64,000 bases of DNA from Methylogaea oryzae (GCF_019669985.1 NZ_AP019782.1:3156001-3220000), one strand, 5' to 3'. Positions 26,131-33,404 are shown, numbered from the stretch's first letter. Notes: generated by a model not told the origin, from the letters alone. Translations and numbers: made by a program.

Positions 26131-26404
26131 GGTCCGGGTACGCACCCGGACCACCCAATTTACCCGGACCGGCGAAACCCGCATGAATACTGGGCTGGTC
26201 CGGGTGGTCCATGTGGGCCGGGTATTTTTAACCAAATCGCTGTGAGAAATTGCAGACCAGTTTCGATGCTGTAACACAGCGCACCATCCCACCTTTTTAC
26301 CGACTTTGATTTTTACCTGGACCACCCGGACCACCCGGACCAAGCCAGTAATGGCAAGGGGTTCAGCGGTCCGGGTATTTTTTTCTACCTGGACCACATG
26401 GACC
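26131..26404. repeat. GGWCC repeat array, candidate replication origin or operator field
   Basis: Eleven GGACC/GGTCC sites in 274 bp between the primase and the winged-helix gene: 26131, 26148, 26166, 26197, 26206, 26319, 26328, 26337, 26368, 26391, 26400. Three clusters are exactly 9 bp apart (26197/26206; 26319/26328/26337; 26391/26400), with the fuller unit GGACCACCC. Both orientations occur; a 108-bp AT-richer spacer without sites (26211-26318) separates the halves. This stretch has no gene. Confidence 0.7.
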
Positions 26405-26751
26405 ACATGACGGACAGACAACAGACTGCCGACCTGCTGCGCCTGGTGCTGAACGTGTCTAGGCTGCTGGGAAAGAAGCGCACCGCGTCAAATGCTGATG
26501 ACCTGCTGCTGGTGGCTGGTGTGGCGGTAGGGCAGGCAGAAGGCAAGCCGATGAAGGCGGGCAAGGGGGCGCTGTATGTTGGCATGCCAAGGGCCACCAC
26601 AATCAGGAAGCTGAGGGAGTTGGAAGCGCGGGGCGTGGTGCGTGTCCTTCCTGGTGGGCAGTATGTCCTGGGCAGCGCATTGGATAGCGAGAAGGCCACA
26701 GAAGCGATGCAGGCGGCAGTGGCGCGTGGTGGCTACCGGCAAGCCCAGTGA
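26398..26751 (+). CDS. Small winged-helix DNA-binding protein (putative)
   Basis: A 117-residue protein whose middle looks like a winged helix: TTIRKLRELEARGVVRVLPG then QYVLGS as the wing. The N-terminus is helical (DLLRLVLNVSRLLGKKR). ATG at 26398 and 26407 are both possible; both lie in the last units of the GGWCC array, so the protein could control its own gene by binding the array. Family not recognised. Confidence 0.55.
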   Translation: MDHMTDRQQTADLLRLVLNVSRLLGKKRTASNADDLLLVAGVAVGQAEGKPMKAGKGALYVGMPRATTIRKLRELEARGVVRVLPGGQYVLGSALDSEKATEAMQAAVARGGYRQAQ

Positions 26752-27000
26752 GGACGCGAGCCACCTAGAGCATCGCGGGTCCCATTCAGGCCGTATGCCT
26801 GGCGGGTGTAACGTACCCATGTAGCTAACCATTTCCGAGGGCTTCAAAAACGACTACCAAACTTCCAAGAGGTGAAATCCCGCAGGAAGAACACCCCCGA
26901 ACACCGTGGCATTATTCGAGGAAATCCCCGCAAGTGGATAGCCTCGAATGACCGGCGACACTGGCGGAACCCTTTCAACTACTGAGAAATCCGCCACTTT
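26752..27000. promoter_or_regulatory. Leader of the capsid-like gene with repeats
   Basis: No gene. It holds GAAATCCCGCAGGAAGA (about 26873-26889), also present before alpA (about 22765-22782), a looser copy GAAATCCCCGCAAG (26921-26934), and an 8-bp inverted repeat ATTCGAGG (26914-26921)/CCTCGAAT (26942-26949) enclosing it. A regulatory or DNA-packaging site is possible. Confidence 0.4.
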
Positions 27001-27960
27001 ATGAAACGCCAAGCCCTTTTTGATGCAGTCAAGACCCGCAGCCTTCGCAGCATGCTGACGGAAGTCGAATCCGCGCCGAACGTTGAAACCCACACGCCCA
27101 CCGGCTACCACGAGCCGACCCACCGCATCCCGGTAACGCCCGCCGTTGTCGGCACTGTGTCCCTGGATGGCGAAACCCTGCCGGCTGCAACTGCTGCCGA
27201 AGCCCTGGGCCTTCACTATCAGCCGCTGGCCGATGGCAGCGTGGGCCAGCTTGTGAAGCTGTCGCACTTGGTGGTCAAGCATTCCCGCTTTTGTGAAGCC
27301 GGCGGCAATCTGGTGCTAGCCAACCAAGCCCCGAAGGGCACCACTCAAGCCGGCGGCGATCCTGGCTTTTACACCCGTCCCGAGCGTTTGCGCCTGATTA
27401 AACCCGCCGCCTTCTCCCTGCTGGGCGATGGCCTGGAAGTGGCCGAAACCGACTACCCCGCCAAAGAGCTGGAAGTGAAGATTGGCGACGCCGCCAACTA
27501 CTCCGTTTTCTTCAAGGTGACGCGCAAGAGCCAAAAGAGCCTGGCCCCTGACCTGCTGGCCTACGAAATCGCGCTGGCCGTTTCGCGTGGTGTGGCTAAC
27601 CTGGTGGACAAAATCATGCTGGAGGCAATCAAGGCCGCCGCGCCCGGCGCGTTCAGTCTGGGCACCCTGGCCGGCAATGACGTGCGGATTGACGAACTGC
27701 GCGCCATTGTGGGCACCAATGCTGCCGGTGCTGCCTGGCGCGGCGATGGCATGTTTACCGCTGCCAACATCCCCGCCGAACTAGCCCCCGCCATTCCTGA
27801 AACCGTGGCCGGCGCATTCAATCGCGCCTTTGTCGTACTGAGTGACGAAACCCGCATAGTGCTGCGTCGGAATGACGTACTTGGCGCAATGGACGTGCTG
27901 TGCCACGTAAACGTCAAACCCGGCCTGGTGGACAAGGCCTTCTTCGGCATGGTGGCTTGA
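27001..27960 (+). CDS. HK97-like major capsid protein (putative)
   Basis: A 319-residue protein that reads like a phage major capsid protein of HK97 fold. After a variable N-terminus: PERLRLIKPAAFSLLGDGLE, a beta-rich stretch (ELEVKIGDAANYSVFFKVTR), a long helix (LLAYEIALAVSRGVANLVDK, spine helix candidate) and a C-terminal half ending VVLRRNDVLGAMDVLCHVNV. The match is to pattern, not to a named sequence. No scaffold, protease or portal gene is beside it. Its start has no strong ribosome-binding site. Alternatives: another oligomeric structural protein of the element. Confidence 0.5.
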   Translation: MKRQALFDAVKTRSLRSMLTEVESAPNVETHTPTGYHEPTHRIPVTPAVVGTVSLDGETLPAATAAEALGLHYQPLADGSVGQLVKLSHLVVKHSRFCEAGGNLVLANQAPKGTTQAGGDPGFYTRPERLRLIKPAAFSLLGDGLEVAETDYPAKELEVKIGDAANYSVFFKVTRKSQKSLAPDLLAYEIALAVSRGVANLVDKIMLEAIKAAAPGAFSLGTLAGNDVRIDELRAIVGTNAAGAAWRGDGMFTAANIPAELAPAIPETVAGAFNRAFVVLSDETRIVLRRNDVLGAMDVLCHVNVKPGLVDKAFFGMVA

Positions 27961-27961
27961 A

Positions 27962-28324
27962 ATGTTGGGCATATTTAAACGCCGCAAGGCTGCACCCGAA
28001 GCCGTAGAAGCCCTACCCCTGAGCGTGGAATCCGCTCTGTGTGGCCTGTCGGTGATAAGCCGGCCCGATAGCGAAGGCAGCCCGCGCACGCTGCTGCAAT
28101 GGGTGACCGATGGCGGGGTTGCCTCCTGGTATCACAACACGGACACCACCCGCGCCCGAATGGCCGAGGCGTTCCCTGCCCTGACATCTATTCAGCTTGA
28201 CCAGGCTTGCCTTGCTGTGGCCGGCCTGGTGCGCGCCGCGCAATCCGAAGGGCCAGCACCTTCTCGCCGCCGCAGTGAGTGGGCCAGCTGGAAGCCGATC
28301 CGCAGCATTGAAGAACTCCACTGA
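27962..28324 (+). CDS. Unknown element protein after the capsid-like gene
   Basis: A 120-residue protein starting 1 bp after the capsid-like stop. Basic start (MLGIFKRRKAAPE), a middle with LLQWVTDGGVASWYHNTDTT and a helical LDQACLAVAGLVRAAQ, ending in a Trp-rich tail. Not recognised. Position after a capsid gene makes a head-related role possible but unproven. Confidence 0.55.
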   Translation: MLGIFKRRKAAPEAVEALPLSVESALCGLSVISRPDSEGSPRTLLQWVTDGGVASWYHNTDTTRARMAEAFPALTSIQLDQACLAVAGLVRAAQSEGPAPSRRRSEWASWKPIRSIEELH

Positions 28325-28333
28325 GCACACGCC

Positions 28334-28525
28334 ATGAAAACCGAAACCCACGACGACAAGCAAACCAAAGTGACCGTAGTTGCTGGCCGTGAACTGCTGG
28401 ACAGCATCAAACGCCACCGCGAAAGCCTGCGTAGCCTGACCGGCTTGAGTGTGAGCATGTCCGCCGCCGCTGCTGCGCTAATCCGCGCCGGCCTGGATGC
28501 GAAGCGCGCCGCACAAGGCCACTAG
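28334..28525 (+). CDS. Small ribbon-helix-helix-like protein (putative)
   Basis: A 63-residue protein: TKVTVVAGRELLDSIKRHRE as a possible beta strand and first helix, LTGLSVSMSAAAAALIRAGL as second helix. The pattern suits small CopG/Arc-type repressors. It starts 9 bp after the previous gene. Confidence 0.5.
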   Translation: MKTETHDDKQTKVTVVAGRELLDSIKRHRESLRSLTGLSVSMSAAAAALIRAGLDAKRAAQGH

Positions 28526-28622
28526 CTTTTGGTCAACACTGCCCGCGCTGGTGTTCCTCTCGTACTGCCGGCGAAGCGCGGCCCCCTCCAGGTGGGTGGC
28601 AGGAACCTGAGACAAAAGGCTG

Positions 28623-28655
28623 TGTGGGGCCTAAATGCTCCCCCTGTGGGGCCTA
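28623..28655. repeat. Two direct repeats 22 bp apart, operator-like
   Basis: TGTGGGGCCTA at 28623-28633 and 28645-28655. The 22-bp period is two helical turns, so a protein would meet both on one DNA face. They lie in the 215-bp gap (28526-28740) that separates the capsid block from the Nu1 block. Confidence 0.45.
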
Positions 28656-28740
28656 CACCGTAACCCGGCGCGCACAGGGAGCCGGGACCTTTTCCGCCGT
28701 GACACTGCGGCCAAATATCTGACAGCCTGAGGGCCGAGCA

Positions 28741-28950
28741 ATGATCTACGACACCATTTCCCGCTTGGCGGGCTACTGGGCGGAAATGCCCTTCAGAAAA
28801 AAGCCCACCACCGAACCCCTAGCCCCCGCAAAGCCCACCCCAAAAGCCGGCCGCCGCCGCAAGCTGAAGGCCAAGGGATGCGCCTACCGTGGCCCCGCGC
28901 GCCTGGACGCTGACCGCCCGATTCTGGGCCAAATGCGTAGCAATGGTTGA
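28741..28950 (+). CDS. Small basic protein (uncertain)
   Basis: A 69-residue frame: MIYDTISRLAGYWAEMPF then a Pro/Lys/Arg-rich tail (KPTPKAGRRRKLKAKG). It ends 8 bp inside the Nu1-like gene. Not recognised; it could be spurious, but the start follows the gap with the paired repeats. Confidence 0.4.
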   Translation: MIYDTISRLAGYWAEMPFRKKPTTEPLAPAKPTPKAGRRRKLKAKGCAYRGPARLDADRPILGQMRSNG

Positions 28951-29422
28951 AAGCATCCCGCCACAAACCCTGGTGACAGACGCCACGCTGGCCGCCCTGA
29001 CCGGCGTGTCATCGCGACGCATCCGCCAGTTGGCCGAGGCCGGCACTCTGGAGCGCGTGGAGCGTGGCCGCTACGAGCTGGGGCCGAGCATCCGCGCGCT
29101 GCTGGACGATGCCGCCGACAAGGGAAGCGAGCTGCAACGCGAGCGCACGCGCAAGGTGCGCGCCGATGCTGACCTGGCTGAACTGGAATTGGCACGTCAG
29201 AAGGGCTTGGTGGCCCCGGTAGAGCAATTTGAAAAGGTATGGGGCCACCGCTGCCGGCTAATTCAGATAACCATGATGCAGCTCCCGCAGCGCGTAATTA
29301 CTGCACTCGTCGGGGAGACCAACGAGCGCCGCATAAAGGATGTTCTAACCGCAGAAATCAAAGACGCCCTGAACCGGGCCGCCGATTCTGTCCCCACCCC
29401 TGAGGAAATCGAAGAGCTATGA
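28943..29422 (+). CDS. Nu1-like terminase small subunit (putative)
   Basis: A 159-residue protein from ATG 28943. The N-terminus is a winged-helix like lambda Nu1: TDATLAALTGVSSRRIRQLA then GRYELGPSIRALL. A charged helical middle follows: RKVRADADLAELELARQKG with LVAPVEQFEKVW, typical of Nu1/DNA-packaging proteins. Small terminases select DNA for packaging; in PICI satellites a own small subunit redirects the helper phage's large subunit to satellite DNA. No large subunit is encoded here, which fits that strategy. It overlaps the next gene by ATGA. Confidence 0.7.
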   Translation: MVESIPPQTLVTDATLAALTGVSSRRIRQLAEAGTLERVERGRYELGPSIRALLDDAADKGSELQRERTRKVRADADLAELELARQKGLVAPVEQFEKVWGHRCRLIQITMMQLPQRVITALVGETNERRIKDVLTAEIKDALNRAADSVPTPEEIEEL

Positions 29423-29625
29423 AAAAGATGACCGTAGCCCAAGCTGAACGAAACGCCGCTGTGTTCCTGCTGCCGCCGCGTGCGACTGAAGCGGAACGCG
29501 CCGAAGAATTGGCAGAAGCGACAAAGCTAATGCGCACCGCTACCGAAAAGCTGGTGCGCGCTGGCCGTGATGACCTAGCGCTGGCTGCCCAGCTGGTTGC
29601 GATCAAATCCAACGACAGCGGGTGA
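29419..29625 (+). CDS. Small helical protein, last gene of the element
   Basis: A 68-residue, Ala/Glu/Arg-rich protein (ERAEELAEATKLMRTATEKL), almost fully helical, coupled to the Nu1-like gene by ATGA. Not recognised. Confidence 0.5.
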   Translation: MKKMTVAQAERNAAVFLLPPRATEAERAEELAEATKLMRTATEKLVRAGRDDLALAAQLVAIKSNDSG

Positions 29626-29708
29626 CGCACAACAGCCCCCCCCCCAGTCCAGAACGTTGCTCAATCGCGCACGTGGAAAAATTTTACCAACCTTGGAACA
29701 GCAAACAC

Positions 29709-29727
29709 GGGGGCATTTACGGGGGCA
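29709..29727. repeat. Arm-type integrase sites, right end (candidate)
   Basis: GGGGGCA twice (29709-29715 and 29721-29727) separated by TTTAC, almost the same as the pair at 21292-21310 (separator CATAC). Confidence 0.55.
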
Positions 29728-29790
29728 TAAACGAAGCGTAACAAATAAAAATAATTATAAAACCATAGCCTACAACAGTGTTTCGGTAGT

Positions 29791-29805
29791 CGCCTCCTCC
29801 ACCAA
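29791..29805. repeat. attR core (ssrA remnant)
   Basis: CGCCTCCTCCACCAA, 14 of 15 matching the ssrA 3' end. It is what remains of the original tmRNA terminus, or an element-borne copy. Confidence 0.72.
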
Positions 29806-29817
29806 CTTAAACGAAAA

Positions 29818-29845
29818 GGGCTGCCTGAAAGGGCGGCCCTTTTTG
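29818..29845 (+). terminator. Probable original ssrA terminator
   Basis: GGGCTGCC-TGAAAG-GGCGGCCC (one G-T pair) followed by TTTTT, 13 bp beyond attR. Its place relative to attR is what a terminator of the intact ssrA gene would have. Confidence 0.75.
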
Positions 29846-30094
29846 TTTACCCGCGGGGCGGGTTCACTCCATCGCCCGAAGCGATCTTGAACAGCCGGAG
29901 ACTGGCCCCGAAAGGATGCGGGCCAAGGACGAGCCGCCTAGCGCCTTCCTCCGGGCGCCCTGTTTCCGGCGCATTTTCGCTCCCTGCCACCCGCCTAAAT
30001 TTTTGCGAGAAACGACCCCGCACCGCAGCCGCCTGGTTTCGGCGCGACAGCCTTTCCTTGGCTAATATCAAAGGATGAACAAAGAGAATCAACG

Positions 30095-32908
30095 TTGAAA
30101 ATGCTCAGTTTTAGGCGCCCTCCAATAGGCTCGACCAGGCTGGATCGCCGAGCCGATACGAAACACATCTTTCCGAAGCGGGCGGTCTGGTTCTTAGCGC
30201 TATGGATCGCTTTGCCCTTGTTCGCCCCGGCTCACGCCCTCGAGCCGGTTACGCTGCAACTCAAATGGACCCATCAATTCCAGTTCGCCGGCTACTATGC
30301 CGCGCTGGAAAAAGGCTACTACCGAGAGGCGGGCCTGGAGGTCAAACTGGCCGAAGCGATGCCGGGACAATCGGCGGTGGATGCGGTCCTGGAAAACAAG
30401 GCCGAATTCGGGGTGGGCACCAGCGAACTGCTGTTGCTGCGCATGCGGGGAAAGCCCGTTGTGGTGCTGGGCGTCATCATGCAGCATTCGCCCATCGCCT
30501 TACTGAGCCATGGGCCGCCCCGTATCCAGAACATCCAGGATCTCGCCGGACGTTCGATCATGATCGAGCCCGGCTCGGCCGAACTGTTCGCCATGTTGCG
30601 CCGTGAAAAGCTGCCGGACAACGCATCGCTGCGAATCGAATCCCATAACTTCGACGTCCGGGACGTCATTAAAGGACGCGTGGATGCCATGAGCGTCTAC
30701 GTGACCGACGAACTCTACGAGGTGGAACGCCAAGGCATACCGCATTTGCTGTTCCGCCCCCTGACTTCCGGCATAGATTTCTACGGCGACAACCTGTTCA
30801 CCACGGAAGCCCAGATACGGGATCACCCCGAGCGCGTCAAAGCTTTCAGGGCGGCCAGCCTGAAAGGCTGGAAATACGCAATGGAAAATCCGGCCGAAAT
30901 CATCCGGCTGATCCGGGAGCGCTATTCGCGCCACAAAACCCAGGAACATCTCGAGTTTGAGGCCGCTGCGATGGCGCGGCTTATGCAGGTCGGCCTGATC
31001 GAACCCGGCTACATGTACCCAGGCCGTTGGCAGCACATCGCCGACACCTATGCGGAAGTGGGCATGATCGACCGAGCGGCCGACCTGAAGGGATTCCTCT
31101 ACGAAAACGACCCCGCCGCCGACCACGCCTGGCTCTACAAAAGCCTGGGCGCAACGTTGGCCGGGCTGCTCTGCGTGGGGCTGGTGGCCTTACGTTATTT
31201 CAGGCTGTCGGCCGCCTATCAGGAAAGCGAAGGCCGCTTCCGCGCCCTGTTCGAGCAGATGCCCGACCCAGCGTGGATTACCAAGGGGCATCGTTTCATT
31301 GAAGCCAATCAAGCCGCGCTGAAGGTGATGGGGTACAACCACAAAGCCGATTTCCTGTCCCTGCATCCTTCGCAGCTTTCGCCCGAATTGCAACCGGACG
31401 GCGAGCCCTCCCAGGCCAAAGCGGAAAGGCATTTGCAGGCCCTGGAATCGCAAAGCGTGCTTCGCTTCGAATGGGTCCACGCCAAAGCGGACGGCACGCA
31501 GCTTCCCGTCGAAGTTACCCTCACCCACATCACCCTGCGGGGCGAGCGGGCCGTCTATTGCGTCTGGCGTGATATCAGCGAACGCAAACAAGCCGAACAG
31601 GCCTTGCGCGCGGAAAGCGAAAAAAACCGGGCGTTGCTCATCAACGCAAGCGACGGCATCGGTATCCTGGATTCAGAGGGCCGGCTTGTGGAAGTTAGCC
31701 ATTCGCTGTGCGACATGCTGGGATACCGTAGGGAGGAACTCCTGGGCATGCATGTCTCCCATATCGATGCCTATTTCGGCAACGAGGAGTTGAACAGCTT
31801 AATCGAACGTCAACTTGAAACGCCGACACGGATCCAATTCGAAACCCGCAACCGGCGCAAGGACGGCAGCATGATCGACATGGAGGTCAGCGGCCTTGCG
31901 GTCGTGCTGGGGGATAAAAAGTTCGTATTCAACAGTTCCAGGGACATCACCGAACGCAAAAGAGTCGAGCAAAAGCTTCGCTTGGCCGCAAGCGTGTTCA
32001 ACCACGCCAACGAAGGGATCGTCATCAGCGGGCCGGACGGAACCATTCTCGACGTCAACGAAACCTTCACCCGCCTCAGCGGCTACAGCCGCAAGGAGGT
32101 GATAGGCAAGAATCCGCGTTTATTGCGCTCGGACCAGCATCCGCCGGAATTTTATGCGGCGATGTGGCGGCGCTTGCTGGAGGAAGGGCATTGGCAGGGC
32201 GAAGTGTGGAACCGGCGCAAGAACGGCGAGCGCTACGCCGTGCGGCTCACCATCAGCGAAGTACGCGGCCCCCAGACCGAACTCGCGCAGTACGTCAGCC
32301 TGTTCACCGACATCACCGCCCAAAAAGAGTACGGACAACGATTGGAGAGGCTTGCCCACTATGACACATTGACCGGGCTGCCTAACCGCGCGCTATTCTA
32401 CGACCACCTGCGTACCGCGTTGGCCTTGGCGCGCCGCAACGGCGAGCGCCTGGGCGTTCTCTTTCTCGACCTGGACGGGTTCAAAGCCGTCAATGACCAG
32501 TACGGCCACGAGGCGGGGGACGAATTGCTCAAACAGGCGGCCGACAGGATCAGCGACTGCGTCCGCGAATCCGATATGGTGGCGCGCCTCGCAGGGGACG
32601 AGTTCACTTTAATCCTGGGCGCTTTGACCGACCCTGTGGATATGCAGCGGGTTTCCGAAAAAATTATCGAGGCGCTGAACACGGCCTTCCAGCTCGGCGA
32701 GGTTCGTTGCCAGATCGGAGCCAGCGTCGGCACAGCGCTCTATCCCGATGACACGGACGGCGAGGCGGACATGGATGCGTTGATCCGGTGCGCCGATATC
32801 GCCATGTACAGAGCCAAGGCGGCGGGCAAAGGAAAAATCGTTCGATACTCCGATCCGGTCGTCAACTTAGAGAACAAGACGCAAGCCGTCCTTTCCGCAA
32901 TCACTTAA
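30095..32908 (+). CDS. NMT1-like sensor, PAS, diguanylate cyclase fusion
   Basis: A 937-residue sensor. Signal/TM near 30-48, then a periplasmic NMT1/THI5-like binding domain (about 50-335: LKWTHQFQFAGYYAALEKG, GVGTSELLLLRMRGKPVVVL, VDAMSVYVTDELYEVERQG), TM (about 350-372), three PAS domains (about 385-505, 512-630, 635-755) and a GGDEF domain (about 765-925). The active site reads LAGDEF instead of GGDEF; A-GDEF variants can be active. No EAL domain. It should couple a periplasmic ligand to cyclic-di-GMP synthesis. Ligand unknown. Confidence 0.9.
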   Translation: MKMLSFRRPPIGSTRLDRRADTKHIFPKRAVWFLALWIALPLFAPAHALEPVTLQLKWTHQFQFAGYYAALEKGYYREAGLEVKLAEAMPGQSAVDAVLENKAEFGVGTSELLLLRMRGKPVVVLGVIMQHSPIALLSHGPPRIQNIQDLAGRSIMIEPGSAELFAMLRREKLPDNASLRIESHNFDVRDVIKGRVDAMSVYVTDELYEVERQGIPHLLFRPLTSGIDFYGDNLFTTEAQIRDHPERVKAFRAASLKGWKYAMENPAEIIRLIRERYSRHKTQEHLEFEAAAMARLMQVGLIEPGYMYPGRWQHIADTYAEVGMIDRAADLKGFLYENDPAADHAWLYKSLGATLAGLLCVGLVALRYFRLSAAYQESEGRFRALFEQMPDPAWITKGHRFIEANQAALKVMGYNHKADFLSLHPSQLSPELQPDGEPSQAKAERHLQALESQSVLRFEWVHAKADGTQLPVEVTLTHITLRGERAVYCVWRDISERKQAEQALRAESEKNRALLINASDGIGILDSEGRLVEVSHSLCDMLGYRREELLGMHVSHIDAYFGNEELNSLIERQLETPTRIQFETRNRRKDGSMIDMEVSGLAVVLGDKKFVFNSSRDITERKRVEQKLRLAASVFNHANEGIVISGPDGTILDVNETFTRLSGYSRKEVIGKNPRLLRSDQHPPEFYAAMWRRLLEEGHWQGEVWNRRKNGERYAVRLTISEVRGPQTELAQYVSLFTDITAQKEYGQRLERLAHYDTLTGLPNRALFYDHLRTALALARRNGERLGVLFLDLDGFKAVNDQYGHEAGDELLKQAADRISDCVRESDMVARLAGDEFTLILGALTDPVDMQRVSEKIIEALNTAFQLGEVRCQIGASVGTALYPDDTDGEADMDALIRCADIAMYRAKAAGKGKIVRYSDPVVNLENKTQAVLSAIT

Positions 32909-32944
32909 AGAAGACAAAAAATCGCCACCGACAAAAAAAAACCG

Positions 32945-32950
32945 TATAAT
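32945..32950 (+). promoter_or_regulatory. -10 box of the tRNA-Val/tRNA-Asp unit
   Basis: TATAAT 17 bp before tRNA-Val. No clear -35 match upstream. Confidence 0.5.
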
Positions 32951-32966
32951 GGTTGGCTCAGTGACC

Positions 32967-33042
32967 GGGTGCTTAGCTCAGCTGGGAGAGCATCGCCCTT
33001 ACAAGGCGAGGGTCGCAGGTTCGATCCCTGCAGCACCCACCA
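32967..33042 (+). tRNA. tRNA-Val (UAC)
   Basis: GGGTGCTTAGCTCAGCTGGG start, anticodon stem TCGCC/GGCGA with loop CTTACAA (anticodon TAC), T arm GCAGGTTCGATCCCTGC, acceptor AGCACCC, encoded ACCA. Confidence 0.97.
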
Positions 33043-33048
33043 AACACT

Positions 33049-33125
33049 GGAGTGGTAGTTCAGTTGGTTAGAATACCGGCCTGTCACGCCGGGGGTCGCG
33101 GGTTCAAGTCCCGTCCACTCCGCCA
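33049..33125 (+). tRNA. tRNA-Asp (GUC)
   Basis: GGAGTGGTAGTTCAGTTGGT start, loop CTGTCAC (anticodon GTC), T arm GCGGGTTCAAGTCCCGT, acceptor CCACTCC, encoded GCCA. It lies 6 bp after tRNA-Val, on one transcript. Confidence 0.97.
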
Positions 33126-33132
33126 GTTCGAA

Positions 33133-33163
33133 AACCCGCAACCCGACTGTTGCGGGTTTTTTT
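33133..33163 (+). terminator. Terminator of the tRNA unit
   Basis: AACCCGCAAC-CCGACT-GTTGCGGGTT followed by seven T. Confidence 0.9.
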
Positions 33164-33287
33164 ATGGGCGTCGTCGGGAATCACTCCGCCCCGGCTCCCG
33201 CTAGCCGCCATGGCTACCCTCCCCACCAGCGCACACCGACATTTCCGTTTGGCGACGAAAGACTGAAAAACCGCCCTTGCGGTGGGC

Positions 33288-33315
33288 AAAAAAAAAAAGC
33301 CCGTCGGGGACGGGC
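33288..33315 (-). terminator. Terminator of the 36-residue protein gene
   Basis: On the minus strand GCCCGTC-CCC-GACGGGC followed by eleven T (33298 down to 33288), 90 bp after the stop of the small minus-strand gene. Confidence 0.8.
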
Positions 33316-33404
33316 CATAGGGAGGAGACAACGGAATAGCTGGGAGGGCAAAAAGGGGCCAGAACTAAGCCTGGCCAAGTTTCTCGCACCAAGGAGTCTG
33401 TCGA

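Larger units (their letters stand above)
21164..29805. mobile_element. ssrA-integrated element of about 8.6 kb, phage-satellite-like
   Basis: Bounded by a 15-bp near-perfect direct repeat (one mismatch) that is the 3' end of ssrA (21164-21178) and its remnant (29791-29805). A tyrosine integrase lies just inside the left end. Content in order: integrase, AlpA-like regulator, two small genes, primase-polymerase/helicase, repeat array, winged-helix protein, HK97-capsid-like protein, unknown, small ribbon-helix-helix-like protein, unknown, Nu1-like small terminase, unknown. All genes run on the plus strand. No portal, protease, large terminase, tail or lysis gene is present, so it cannot be a complete phage. 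The layout recalls P4-like or PICI-type satellites; that label is inferred. Confidence 0.8.
29626..30094. other. Right end of the element and following intergenic stretch
   Basis: No gene. It holds a run of C (about 29636-29647), the right arm-type sites, an AT-rich segment (about 29735-29775), attR, a terminator and then about 250 bp of GC-rich chromosomal leader before the PAS-GGDEF gene, in which I see no gene or clear signal. Confidence 0.6.

Noticed and set aside
26131-26404. CRISPR array reading of the GGWCC repeats
   Set aside because: Units are 9 bp and mixed in orientation, with no 23-37-bp repeats, no equal spacers and no cas genes.
21164-29805. Complete prophage
   Set aside because: No portal, large terminase, tail, protease or lysis genes in 8.6 kb.
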